From assembly GCF_014621775.1 (NCBI RefSeq), contig NZ_CP061204.1, positions 2,066,501 through 2,130,500 on the forward strand: a stretch of 64,000 bases of DNA. Direction: 5' to 3'. The position numbers and the translations under genes are program-made. Under the pieces are notes generated by a model. That model was not told the DNA's origin and did not search any database. It saw only the letters and a program-made list of their open reading frames with translations. Shown piece after piece: positions 18,074 to 26,865 of the stretch; the stretch's first letter is position 1, and every line of letters starts with the position of its first letter. Source of the stretch: Stenotrophomonas sp. 169. GTDB lineage: Bacteria; Pseudomonadota; Gammaproteobacteria; Xanthomonadales; Xanthomonadaceae.

Positions 18074-18714
18074 GCGCGCTTGCCTCCCACGTCTTCGATC
18101 GCGTCCACGATGTTGGAATAGGCGCCACAGCGGCAGATGTTGCCGCTCATGCGTTCGCGGATTTCTTCGGCACTGAGCGTTGCGCCTGCCTGCAGGTCGC
18201 CCGTCACATGGCTGGGAATGCCGTCCTTGATTTCCTGCAGCACCGACACGGCCGAACAGATCTGGCCGGGGGTGCAATAACCACACTGGTAGCCATCATG
18301 CTTAACGAAGGCCGCCTGCATGGGGTGCAGGTCATCCGGTGATCCCAGCCCTTCGATGGTGGTGATCTCGGCCCCTTCGTGCATCACGGCCAGCGTCAGG
18401 CAGGCGTTGATCCGCCGCCCATCCACGATGACGGTGCAGGCACCGCATTGTCCGTGGTCGCAGCCCTTCTTGGTGCCCGTCAGCTGAAGGTGCTCGCGTA
18501 GCGCATCAAGCAGGGTCACGCGCGTGTCCAGCTGCAGCGACTGCTTCTTGCCATTGACGCGGAAGTTCACTTTTTCGACGACCGGTGCGCGGGCCGGCTC
18601 ACGTGCGCCGGGGACGTCAGCCATGGCCGTGGGTATCGCGATCACGGACGCCGAGCCCGCGCCCAGTTTCAGCAGGTCGCGCCGGCTGAGCGCGAATTCG
18701 GAAGGGGTATTCAT
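18070..18714 (-). CDS. paoA: Aldehyde oxidoreductase [2Fe-2S] subunit PaoA, Tat-exported
   Basis: A 214-residue iron-sulfur subunit. The N-terminus carries a twin-arginine motif SRRDLLKLG followed by a hydrophobic Ala/Gly stretch, as in E. coli YagT, so the assembled heterotrimer is probably exported folded. The plant-type ferredoxin cluster is [22 protein letters not shown] and the second [2Fe-2S] cluster motifs are [15 protein letters not shown] and [16 protein letters not shown]. The ATG at 18714 has AGAGGA about 10 bases upstream; the frame is open 11 codons further. It is the first gene of the paoA-paoB-paoC-paoD-mocA operon. Confidence 0.92.
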   Translation of the reverse strand: MNTPSEFALSRRDLLKLGAGSASVIAIPTAMADVPGAREPARAPVVEKVNFRVNGKKQSLQLDTRVTLLDALREHLQLTGTKKGCDHGQCGACTVIVDGRRINACLTLAVMHEGAEITTIEGLGSPDDLHPMQAAFVKHDGYQCGYCTPGQICSAVSVLQEIKDGIPSHVTGDLQAGATLSAEEIRERMSGNICRCGAYSNIVDAIEDVGGKRA

Positions 18715-18831
18715 GCAGGACAGTTCCTCTTTGGCTGATGCAGACATGGCTCAGGGGAGCAGGGTCGGACACCGCCGACGCCCCCAGCATGGCGCGCACG
18801 GGGTGGTCATCGGGTGAACCGGCGGCGCGAT

Positions 18832-19913
18832 TCACGAGCGCGGCTCGTGAATGGGGCAGCGGTTGAAGTCACTGCGGAAGCGCCGTGAGCCGGCCATCAC
18901 CACGCGCCGGGCACGGTTGATGCTGCCCAGTGGCTGGTGCGCGGCGAGGGCATGCCACGGCGCGAAGGCGAGCGCATCCTCTGCGGCCTGTGATTCGCCC
19001 TCCTGCCAGGCGGCCTGGCGCGGCATGATGAGATGCGCGACCTCCTGCCAGGGACTTTCTTCTTCCGGCCACGCCACTGACGCGTCCTCTACCGGCATGC
19101 GTTCCAGATCGCGGCACAGCTGGACCCGTAGTGCCCACACCGCGGGCTCCTCCAGGGTGGCGAAGAACGCCACGACGGCGTCGCGCTGGGCATCTTCATT
19201 GCCCGTGAGCGACTGATCCTTCAGCGCAAGCAGCGAGCCAGACAGCGGCGCCAAGGAAAACTTGGCGATGCAGGCGCCGTAGCGATATGGCACCTGACTG
19301 AAGAAGGTTTCGCCCAACGGATGATGCTGGGGTTCGCCGCCCATCGACTTGAGGGTGGCACTCTCCGTGCCGACGGCTTCCAACGCCGCCTCCGCCGCGC
19401 GCAGCGTCGCCGAGATCACCCGTTTGGTGCGCGGCATGCGCTCCGTGGTCGACGCCAGCAGACGCGCCGCACGCAGGAAACCAGCTACGCCCGGCGTGCT
19501 GAATGCAGGCCCGTTGACCATCAGGAAATCCTGGGTGTGCTGCTCTTCGTCGCCCGGTAGACGCTCGCCTGCGACCTCCAGCACCTTCACCGCGACGGCA
19601 CGCGGGGTGGAGACGGTGTCCGGAAGCTGTTCGGCGGGAGGGACGAGAGGCGCATCAGCGCGGGATGCCGCGCAGGGATGGCAAACAGGCCCTGCGCGAG
19701 CTCGGGAGGCAAGCCCTCGAAGACCTGAAATTCACCTTTCAACAAGCCCTGACCCTTGGCATGCACGGCGCGATGGGCGTGGCCCTCTTCATCGGCGACG
19801 GTGCGCGCCATGCCGGTGAACACCTCGGACAGCGCGGCGATATGCTCGGCTTCGTCCTTCTCAGGCTGTTCAACGGACGGATCGAAGGCAACAGGGGGCG
19901 CAAAGGGGTTCAT
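18832..19913 (-). pseudogene. Catalase-family protein, frameshifted
   Basis: Two overlapping frames together make one protein of about 360 residues of the small, atypical catalase-like family (heme peroxidase/catalase fold, often in lipid or stress contexts). The N-terminal frame (19913 down to about 19640) reads EHIAALSEVFTGMARTV, GQGLLKGEFQVFEGLP and HPALMRLSSL. It then loses frame, and the continuation PDTVSTPRAVAVKVLEVAG is found in another frame ending at 18832, with KFSLAPLSG and MPVEDASVAWPEEESPW-type sequence. The break lies near the GGG/GGG runs at 19636-19642 and is explained by one missing base. It may be a true pseudogene or a consensus error. It is transcribed in the same direction as the pao operon. 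Confidence 0.8.
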
Positions 19914-20056
19914 GGGGTGTCCTGCATCAGCATGGAAGGAGCTGTCGGTGGATGGCGTTCCAGCCGACACCTTCCCGCACCGCCGGTGGAGGCCGCGTGC
20001 CCGGACCCCGACCTCCGCTTCACATCACCCTGTCGGTCGCATCGTAAACCCGCCTG

Positions 20057-20078
20057 GTAGAGCCGACTTCAGTCGGCT
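20057..20078 (+). repeat. GTAG palindrome overlapping the end of the M23 gene
   Basis: A single repeat of the GTAGAGCCGACTTCAGTCGGCT subfamily. It lies across the 3' end of the peptidase gene, whose TGA stop (20069-20071 on the minus strand) is formed inside the palindrome. Confidence 0.88.
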
Positions 20079-20680
20079 GCCGCTGAACCCGCCGCGGTCC
20101 CCTCCGCACCGGCGCGCAGCAACGGCAACGGATCGTAAGCGCCGTCGGCACCGTAGATACCCCAGTGCAGATGAGGGGGCGTCCCCTTGGCGTTGCCGGT
20201 ATCGCCCACGTAGCCCAGGACCGTACCCGGCTCGACCACCTCACCCCGCGCCAGCCCGTCGCGCCAGCCCTCCAGATGGGCGTAGTAATAACGTTCGCGC
20301 GCCGGCCCCTGCACCCAGACCTGGCGTCCGCCCAAGCCGCTTTCGCGCACATCGGTAACGATACCGCGCGTGGCACTGCGCACGGCCGTGCCGCGCGACG
20401 CAAAAATATCGATGCCTGCATGGGTGCGGTCCGCGCCGCGCGGCGCACCGAACGTGTCGGCGATCCGCCGCGCGGCGACACCTTCCACGGGTACCGGAAG
20501 TGCCGTGGGTGGCGGCATCCGTGATATCTCCCACATCGCACGCGGCACCTCGGCCCAGCGGCTGTTCCAGAACATCCCACCCAGCACGACCAGCGCGATG
20601 AGCCAGAACAGGCGCAGCAGCCAGCGGCGGAGTGTGCGGGCAGTCGTGCGCTGCACGGGAGGAGCGGTGTCGGGAGCCAA
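20069..20680 (-). CDS. M23-family metallopeptidase, membrane anchored
   Basis: A 203-residue protein with a cytoplasmic N-terminus, one membrane segment (about residues 20-40, LLRLFWLIALVVLGGMFW) and a periplasmic LytM/M23 domain. Zinc ligands are HAGID (H..D) and HLHWG (H-x-H), with the expected GYVGDTGNAKGTPPHLHWG context, so it should be an active peptidoglycan endopeptidase or an amidase activator-like protein. No coiled-coil of the EnvC type is present. The C-terminal residues and stop come from an inserted GTAG palindrome, so the natural C-terminus may have been altered. Confidence 0.88.
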   Translation of the reverse strand: MAPDTAPPVQRTTARTLRRWLLRLFWLIALVVLGGMFWNSRWAEVPRAMWEISRMPPPTALPVPVEGVAARRIADTFGAPRGADRTHAGIDIFASRGTAVRSATRGIVTDVRESGLGGRQVWVQGPARERYYYAHLEGWRDGLARGEVVEPGTVLGYVGDTGNAKGTPPHLHWGIYGADGAYDPLPLLRAGAEGTAAGSAAAD

Positions 20681-20831
20681 GCGGTGTGCCTGTCAGGAGG
20701 AAAGGGAGGTCAGCATGGCAGGCGTTGCATCAACGGCACGTTGTCGTTGTGCCCCGTGCAGGGGGCGAAGAGGGTGGCAACGTTGGGGGTAAACGCGGAG
20801 TATCGGCAGGTTTGATCGTCGACGCGTCTGC

Positions 20832-20853
20832 AGCCGACTGAAGTCGGCTCTAC
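20832..20853 (-). repeat. GTAG palindrome in an otherwise empty intergenic stretch
   Basis: The reverse-facing copy, AGCCGACTGAAGTCGGCTCTAC. The surrounding 247-base gap (20681-20927) between the M23 gene and the hybrid kinase holds nothing else recognisable. Confidence 0.88.
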
Positions 20854-20927
20854 CGGGGGCAGGTACCATCCGAGGGGCAGGTACCGTCGAGGTCAGGTGC
20901 CGTCCGCCCGGCAGCGGCACGGACCCG

Positions 20928-23326
20928 TCAGCGGGGCGCGTGCTCGTCCAGGTTGCCGCGGACCGCGCGGGCCAGATCGATGCGGGTGAACGGCTTGGGC
21001 AGGATGGCGATGGGCCGCCCGAGCTGGTTGTTGGCTTGATGGTCGCGCGGGTAGCCCGAGGTGAACAGGATGCGCAGCTCCGGCTTCCGCTCGCGCGACT
21101 GCCTGGCCAGCTCCCAACCGGTCATGCCGGGCATCACGATGTCTGAAAACAGCAGGTCGATTTCCACGTCCGGCCGCTCCAACAGTCGAATCGCGGACGG
21201 CCCATCGTGTGCTTCCAGCACACGGTAGCCAAGTTGGCGCAGTGCATCCACGGTATAGGCACGCACATCATCGTTGTCTTCGGCGACCAGGATCGTCTCA
21301 TCCTGCGATTCGTATTCCGCGTAGCCACTGTCTTCCGCTGGACGCGGGCCCGGGAGCGGCAGGCTGGAACGCGGGAACAGCAGGGTGATCACCGTCCCCT
21401 CGCCAGGCACCGACTCCAACTGCACATGACCGCCGGACTGCTTGACGAAGCCGTACACCATCGACAGCCCCAAGCCCGTGCCGCGACCGACCTCCTTGGT
21501 GGTGAAGAACGGCTCGAACACGCGCGCCATGGTGTCCGGCCCCATGCCGTGTCCACTGTCACGCACCCGCAGCACCGCATATTGCCCGGGCGGCACGTCC
21601 GGGTTCTGTTCGACGAAATCGTCGTCCAGCACGCCGGTACCGGTCTCCAGCACCAGCGTTCCCCGTCGGGCATCGCATCGCGCGCATTGACCGCCAGATT
21701 GAGGATCGATGCTTCCAACTGGCTCGGATCCACTTCGACGCACCACATGTCCGGGGCGACATCGATCTGCAGGCGGACCAGTTCCCCCAGGGCGCGCTGC
21801 AGCATGTCCTGCATGCCGAGCACCTGCTCGTTGAGGTTGACTGCCTGGTTCATCAGCGGCTGCCGACGTGCAAACGCGAGCAGGCGCTGGGTCAGGCTGG
21901 CCGCACGCATCACGCCCTTCAGCGCATTGTCGAGTGGACGAGCTACCGGGTTGCTGGCCTCGGACTGACGATCCACCAGCAGCTTGGCGTGTTCCACGTT
22001 GCCGGCGATCACCGTCAGGATGTTGTTGAAGTCGTGCGCGATGCCACCGGTCAGCTGGCCTACCGCTTCGATCTTCTGGCTCTGGCGCAGGGCTTCTTCG
22101 GCCTGGCGGCGTGCCGTGGTTTCCACCGCTTCGGACACCACGGCGGTGATCCGCCCGTGATGGTCCAGCAGCGGCCGGAACGAAAAATCAAACGACCGCT
22201 TGCCGGTCGGCAACTGCAGCTCAAGCTCATGCCGCGATTCATTGCCGCTCGCCGCTGCAACCACCGCAGCGCAGACCACGTCGCCGGCTCCCGGGGATGC
22301 CGCGAACCACGCCGAATCGCAGAACAGCTCACCGCTCACCGCGTCCTTGCTGGACAGGATGGCGGCCAGCGAGGCGCGGTTCGCGTCCACCACACGTCCG
22401 TCGGTGTCGAGCAGGTTCTGCAGCTGGAAACTTGATTCGAACAAGGCCTGCAGCCTGCTTTCGCTCTGCTGCAGGTCGGCGGTACGCTGCTGCACCTGCT
22501 GCTCCAGCGATTCGTTCGCGTCGCGCAGCAGCAGCTCGGCCTGCTTCAGGTCGCTGATGTCGCGACCCAGCGTGTAGTACCCCGCAACGTGGCCATCCGC
22601 GCTGATCTCCGGCACGCCGTCCAGCAACACGTGCCGTGGTGTCCCGTCGGCGCGCGGCACTTCCAGTTCAAACCGGACCCGCTGGCCTTCCAGCACCTGT
22701 TGCAGGTGGGGCAGGGCGGCATCGAACAGCGCCGAGCCGACGACTTCCTTCACTTGCAGGCCAATCAATTCGGCTGGCGGACGTCCGTGCCAGGCTTCGT
22801 ACGCGGTATTGGCGAACTGGTAGCGATGGTCCGGATCCAGGTGCGCGATCAGCGCCGGCATCGAGTCCGTGATCAGCTGCAGCCGGTCGCGGCTCTGCTT
22901 GAGCTCATGCTCTGCGCTGAGCAGCTTGAAGCGCGCATGGCCCTCTTCGATGGCGCGGATGATGGCGTCGGGCAGCCGCTGCAGGCGCTGCTTGACCACG
23001 TAGTCGCGGGCACCGCGGGTCAATGCCTGCACCGCCAGCTCTTCGGTCAACGTACCCGAGACGAAGATGAAGGGAATGCGCGGCATCAGCTCCTGGGTAA
23101 GCTGCAGTGCGCTGTCCCCGTCGAAGCCGGGCAGCACATGATCGGCAAGGATGATGTCGTAGCGCTGGTCATCCAGCTCCGCCAGGAACGCGGCGCGGGT
23201 CCAGACACGCTGCACCGTAAAGTTCAGGCGCGCGCGCGAAAGCTGCGCCGTGATCAGTTCGGCATCGAGCGCGCTGTCTTCCAGCATGAGGATGCGGGTC
23301 GGCGCATCCCGGCGGGGTTCAGTCAT
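20928..23326 (-). pseudogene. Receiver-PAS-PAS hybrid histidine kinase, frameshifted
   Basis: One kinase of about 800 residues split over two frames. The 5' frame (23326 down) has an N-terminal receiver (MLEDSALDAELITAQL, Asp in IILADHVLPG, VVKQ), PAS domains, a coiled coil (ESLEQQVQQRTADLQQSE), H-box [17 protein letters not shown] and N-box NLAVNARDAMPDG. There it shifts. The other frame continues TLVLETGTGVLDDDF, GHGMGPDTMARVFEPFFTTK, GRGTGLGLSMVYGFVKQSGG and a C-terminal receiver (VAEDNDDVRAY, LLFSDIVMPGMTG, LPKP) to 20928. Restoring one C in the CCCC run 21661-21664 rejoins them. It overlaps the receiver gene upstream and closes the bphO-bphP operon, so it is a likely partner of the phytochrome. 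Real pseudogene or assembly error. Confidence 0.85.
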
Positions 23327-23792
23327 TCGTTCGGCCTTGCCCGGATGCGGTCAGCGGATGCGGCGGGGGATTGTTGGTGATGCCCCAGAACATGCCCAGT
23401 CCCTGGATGGCATCGAAGAACTCCTTGAAGTCGACCGGCTTGACCACGAAGGCATTGACGCCCAGCTCGTAGCTCCGCACCAGGTCCTGCTCCTCGCGTG
23501 ACGAGGTCAGCATGACGATCGGCGTGCGGCTCAGGTGCGGGTCACCGCGGACGGCGGCCAGTACTTCCAGTCCGTCCACCTTCGGCAGCTTCAGGTCCAG
23601 CAGTACCACCACCGGGCCGCCATGGTTGGCATCTTGGTAATTCCCTTCGCGGCGCAGGTAATCCAGCGCCTCCGCCCCGTCACGCACATGCGTGACCTGG
23701 TTCAGCAGCTGGCAGCGCTCCAGCGCGTTCAAGGTCAGCTCGGCGTCCTTCGCGTTGTCTTCCACGAGCAGGATCGGTCGCAGGTCCCTCAT
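23319..23792 (-). CDS. Response regulator of the phytochrome operon (Rcp1-like receiver)
   Basis: A 157-residue stand-alone receiver. It has LLVEDNAKDAELTL, phospho-acceptor Asp in VVLLDLKLPKVDG, MLTSSREEQDL and FVVKPVDFKEF. The longer alpha4-beta5 region and the YLRREG motif are typical of Rcp1-type receivers phosphorylated by bacteriophytochromes. It overlaps the bphP stop by 4 bases and the following hybrid kinase by 8 bases, so it is firmly in the bphO-bphP operon and the expected phosphoacceptor of BphP. It has no DNA-binding output. Confidence 0.9.
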   Translation of the reverse strand: MRDLRPILLVEDNAKDAELTLNALERCQLLNQVTHVRDGAEALDYLRREGNYQDANHGGPVVVLLDLKLPKVDGLEVLAAVRGDPHLSRTPIVMLTSSREEQDLVRSYELGVNAFVVKPVDFKEFFDAIQGLGMFWGITNNPPPHPLTASGQGRTND

Positions 23793-26020
23793 GCTTGGCC
23801 TCTTTGGGAATGGGGAATGGAGAAATAGAACGTTGCGCCCTTGTCGAGCTCACCTTCGGCCCAGACACGCCCGCCATGGCGAGTGATGATGCGGTTCACG
23901 TTGGCCAGCCCGATGCCCGTGCCTTCGTATTCATCGGCGTGGTGCAGGCGCTGGAACACACCGAACAGTTTGTCCACGTAGCGCATGTCGAAACCGCAGC
24001 CATTGTCACGCACGAAGAAGACATCTTCCCCACTACCGCGCTGACTGCCGACCTGGATGACGGCGGTCTCGCGGTCGCGGGTGAATTTGATCGCATTGCC
24101 CAGCAGGTTCTGCCACACCAGGCGCAGCATGCTTGAATCGGCCTTGACTCGCGGCAGCGTGCCGATCTCCCAGTCCAGGCTGCGGCCGTCGTGTTCCATG
24201 GCCAGGCTGCGGCGCACGTCGTTCACCAGCGAGGCCACGTCCACGTCGATCAGGCCCATGCTGGAGCGGCCCATCTGCGAGAAGCTGAGCAGGTCATCCA
24301 CCAGGGTGCCGGCGGATTTGGCCGACTCGATGATGGTGTCCAGATAGCGCCGTTCGGTGTCGTCCAGCTTGTCCGCCGCCGAACTGCCGAGCAGCTCGGA
24401 ATACCCCACGATATGCCGGAACGGCGCGCGCAGGTCGTGGCTGACCGAATAGGAAAAGGCTTCGAGTTCCTTGTTGCTGCGTACCAGCTGCTCGTTGAGC
24501 TCGGCCATTTCTTCCGCTTTGCGGAGCACGATGTCGACGATGGCGGTGCGCAGCTCCAGCGCCGCATCGCGATCGACATCCTGCCAAGGCAACGACTGCT
24601 CGCGCACGGTTTCCTTCCACGCCTCGAAGGACAGGCGGGGCGTCAACGAGTCACCGACCTGCTGCTTCTTCGGCTCACCGCCCCAGCGCACGGTGCGCAT
24701 GACTTCCGGGCGGAACCACAGCACGAAGCTGTCATGCAACTGCGAGATGGAGATGGCCATGACCCCGCTGGCGACGGCAGCGAACCCGCGCGCTGGCTCC
24801 CACAGGGCCGGCAGCATATCCGTCTGGAAGACATCGTCGCCCGCGTGTTCGGCGGTCAGCCACGCCACCAGTGCGGTGACCTGCTCCTCTGCCGGGCAGT
24901 CGCCCAGCCGCACGCACTGCCCCCGGTGGATGATGGCCGCACCCTGGGCGTTGGTCAGGGCCAGCAGGCTGTGTTCGTCGCGGCCAAGCGCCGCCATGAA
25001 GTCTTCATCGCCGGCCATGCGGCCCAGCAGACGCATCTGGATCGCCCGACGCGCGATGCGCGCTTCCACCACCGCACCGCGGTCCTTCAGCGCGATCTGC
25101 ATCGACAGGATCTGACCAATGAACTCGCACGCCGTACGCACGTGGTACGGCACGCGCTTGGCGACGTGGTTGTGGCACGACACCAGGCCCCACAGGGTGC
25201 CCTCGGTCAACAGCGACACCGACATCGACGCGCCCGTGCCCATGTTGCGCATGTACTGCAGGTGCACCGGTGACACACTGCGCAGCATCGCCAGGCTGAG
25301 GTCGGTCGGTGCCGCATCGGCATGCGCGGGGCTGCGCAGCAGCGGCACCGGCTGATAGTCACTGTCGGCGATCAGTCGCACGCGGTTGCGACGGTACAGC
25401 TCGCGGGCCTGCGCGGGGATATCCGATTCGGGGAAGCGCAGGTCCAGGTAGGACGGCAGCTGTTCGTTGCGGTCCTCGGCCACTACCGCACCGTTCCAGT
25501 CCGTGTCGAACTGGTAGATCAAGGTGCGATCGAAGCGGGTGAGTTCCCGCACGTGTCGCGCGCCGATCCCGCACAGCTCGACGATACTGACCGCAGTCTC
25601 GATCTCGCTCATGAAGCGGCTGATCTGCGGGTAGAGGTCTTCCAGCGACCCCGGCTCGCCGGCCACCGGCTCTTCAAGTTCGATGATGAAATGCGTATCA
25701 CTGCGGTGCGCCAGTGCATGGTGGCGACCAAAGCGGCCCAGCTGGATGGAGCCCAGGAACACCGACCCACCCGGCGCCATATGTTCAAGATGGCGTCGAT
25801 ACGGCGCCAGCGCGCCGCCCAGCACGGCATCGACCGGCTGGTCCAGGGGATCGCCAAAAAATTCCAGCACCGCCGGCTGGGTCATCGCGCGCTCGACCAC
25901 GTGCATCGACACCGGGTCAACGATCAGCAGCAGACCGTATGGCTGGATGGCACCGGGGGTATGGATCGGCTCGCGGGCGCAGCTCGACAGGTCCAGTGCA
26001 GCAGGGGGTACGTCGTTCAT
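23789..26020 (-). CDS. bphP: Bacteriophytochrome histidine kinase
   Basis: A 743-residue red/far-red photoreceptor kinase. Layout: PAS (about 1-120) with the biliverdin-binding Cys14 before EPIHTPGAIQPYG; GAF (about 140-310) with FPESDIPAQARELYRRN; PHY (about 320-500) with the tongue residues WGG and PRLSFEAWKE; and a HisKA/HATPase core (about 515-740) with His528 in SVSHDLRAPFRH, QNLLGNAIKF and GTGIGLANVNRI. The ATG at 26020 is chosen because Cys14 then sits at the family position and the start overlaps the bphO stop (ATGA). Longer frames upstream lie inside bphO. Autophosphorylation is expected to be light dependent, with the adjacent receiver as target. Confidence 0.95.
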   Translation of the reverse strand: MNDVPPAALDLSSCAREPIHTPGAIQPYGLLLIVDPVSMHVVERAMTQPAVLEFFGDPLDQPVDAVLGGALAPYRRHLEHMAPGGSVFLGSIQLGRFGRHHALAHRSDTHFIIELEEPVAGEPGSLEDLYPQISRFMSEIETAVSIVELCGIGARHVRELTRFDRTLIYQFDTDWNGAVVAEDRNEQLPSYLDLRFPESDIPAQARELYRRNRVRLIADSDYQPVPLLRSPAHADAAPTDLSLAMLRSVSPVHLQYMRNMGTGASMSVSLLTEGTLWGLVSCHNHVAKRVPYHVRTACEFIGQILSMQIALKDRGAVVEARIARRAIQMRLLGRMAGDEDFMAALGRDEHSLLALTNAQGAAIIHRGQCVRLGDCPAEEQVTALVAWLTAEHAGDDVFQTDMLPALWEPARGFAAVASGVMAISISQLHDSFVLWFRPEVMRTVRWGGEPKKQQVGDSLTPRLSFEAWKETVREQSLPWQDVDRDAALELRTAIVDIVLRKAEEMAELNEQLVRSNKELEAFSYSVSHDLRAPFRHIVGYSELLGSSAADKLDDTERRYLDTIIESAKSAGTLVDDLLSFSQMGRSSMGLIDVDVASLVNDVRRSLAMEHDGRSLDWEIGTLPRVKADSSMLRLVWQNLLGNAIKFTRDRETAVIQVGSQRGSGEDVFFVRDNGCGFDMRYVDKLFGVFQRLHHADEYEGTGIGLANVNRIITRHGGRVWAEGELDKGATFYFSIPHSQRGQA

Positions 26021-26622
26021 GCAAATTCCTCTGCAACGGCGAACTCGTGGAGGACAAATCCCGTGACCGCGGCGAACGCGGCGATGGCACCGTCTTCCAC
26101 GCACTGCTCTTCTTCGGCGGTGAGGCGGATGGCGTTCAAGGCCAGCGTGAAGTGACGCCAATGCGCGGCGACGCCCTCTGCGGCAGGTGCCAGATGGCGG
26201 GCGCCGAAGCCGGAATCCAGGCCCAGGCGTGCGGCCATCTTGTACAGCACCGCGCCGCCCAGGGCAGAGCCCTCCACCACGTACAGCCAACCCAGTGCTG
26301 CAGCGAACGGCACATCGCGCAACGGCGGATGCAGCGGGGCGGGGGCGGGCACGCCAAGATCGGCCAGATCCTGCTCGATGGCAGCCAGGCGTTGGCGCGC
26401 AGGCAGGTCAGGCAGCACCGCGTGCAGGGACGCGTGCGCATAGACCCCGGCGACGTGCCGGTGCAGGCGATGCTGGACCCGCAGGAACGCAGCAAACCGC
26501 TCGCGGCTGTCGAAGATCCGTTCCGCCATGATGCGCTGGTCCAGCCGCTCGTGCGTTTGATGAGTAGCGCGTTTGAGGCGCTCGGCACGGGAGGGCGGCA
26601 GGGCCGGGTCAGGTACTGGCAT
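26017..26622 (-). CDS. bphO: Biliverdin-producing heme oxygenase
   Basis: A 201-residue heme oxygenase of the BphO type, which opens heme to biliverdin, the chromophore of BphP. The proximal histidine is in LKRATHQTHERLDQRIM near the N-terminus; the distal helix has LGWLYVVEGSALGGAVLYK, the usual glycine-rich stretch over the heme. The start at 26622 is preferred because it begins near the conserved helix; the frame is open to an ATG at 26688. It is the first gene of the photoreceptor operon and overlaps bphP by 4 bases. Confidence 0.93.
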   Translation of the reverse strand: MPVPDPALPPSRAERLKRATHQTHERLDQRIMAERIFDSRERFAAFLRVQHRLHRHVAGVYAHASLHAVLPDLPARQRLAAIEQDLADLGVPAPAPLHPPLRDVPFAAALGWLYVVEGSALGGAVLYKMAARLGLDSGFGARHLAPAAEGVAAHWRHFTLALNAIRLTAEEEQCVEDGAIAAFAAVTGFVLHEFAVAEEFA

Positions 26623-26740
26623 CGACGACGACGGGCAGGGGCGTTTGGGCGGGACGGAGCAGAATACCAGAGAGGTTGAACGCGTCATGTCAACGGAATT
26701 TCATGCAGAAACAGCCCAGTGGATCGGCTGGATCTGCTTG

Positions 26741-26830
26741 GTAGAGCCGGCTTCAGCCGGCTGCTTCGGCCCTTTGCGGTACGTCAGCCTGCCCGTTGCG
26801 TTACGTCCAGCCGACTGAAGTCGGCTCTAC
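26741..26830. repeat. Facing pair of GTAG palindromes
   Basis: GTAGAGCCGGCTTCAGCCGGCT (26741-26762) and the opposite-facing AGCCGACTGAAGTCGGCTCTAC (26809-26830) are separated by 46 bases. The pair sits between the divergent bphO and esterase genes. The two arms differ (GGC/GCC versus GAC/GTC) but each arm is self-complementary, which indicates selection on the hairpin. Confidence 0.9.
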
Positions 26831-26865
26831 AATGGCGTGCTCAGCCTCATCCGGAAAGGACACCG

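Noticed and set aside
18832..19590. Separate small gene for the C-terminal catalase fragment
   Set aside because: Sequence on both sides of the break joins into one known fold after one base is added, so it is not an independent gene.
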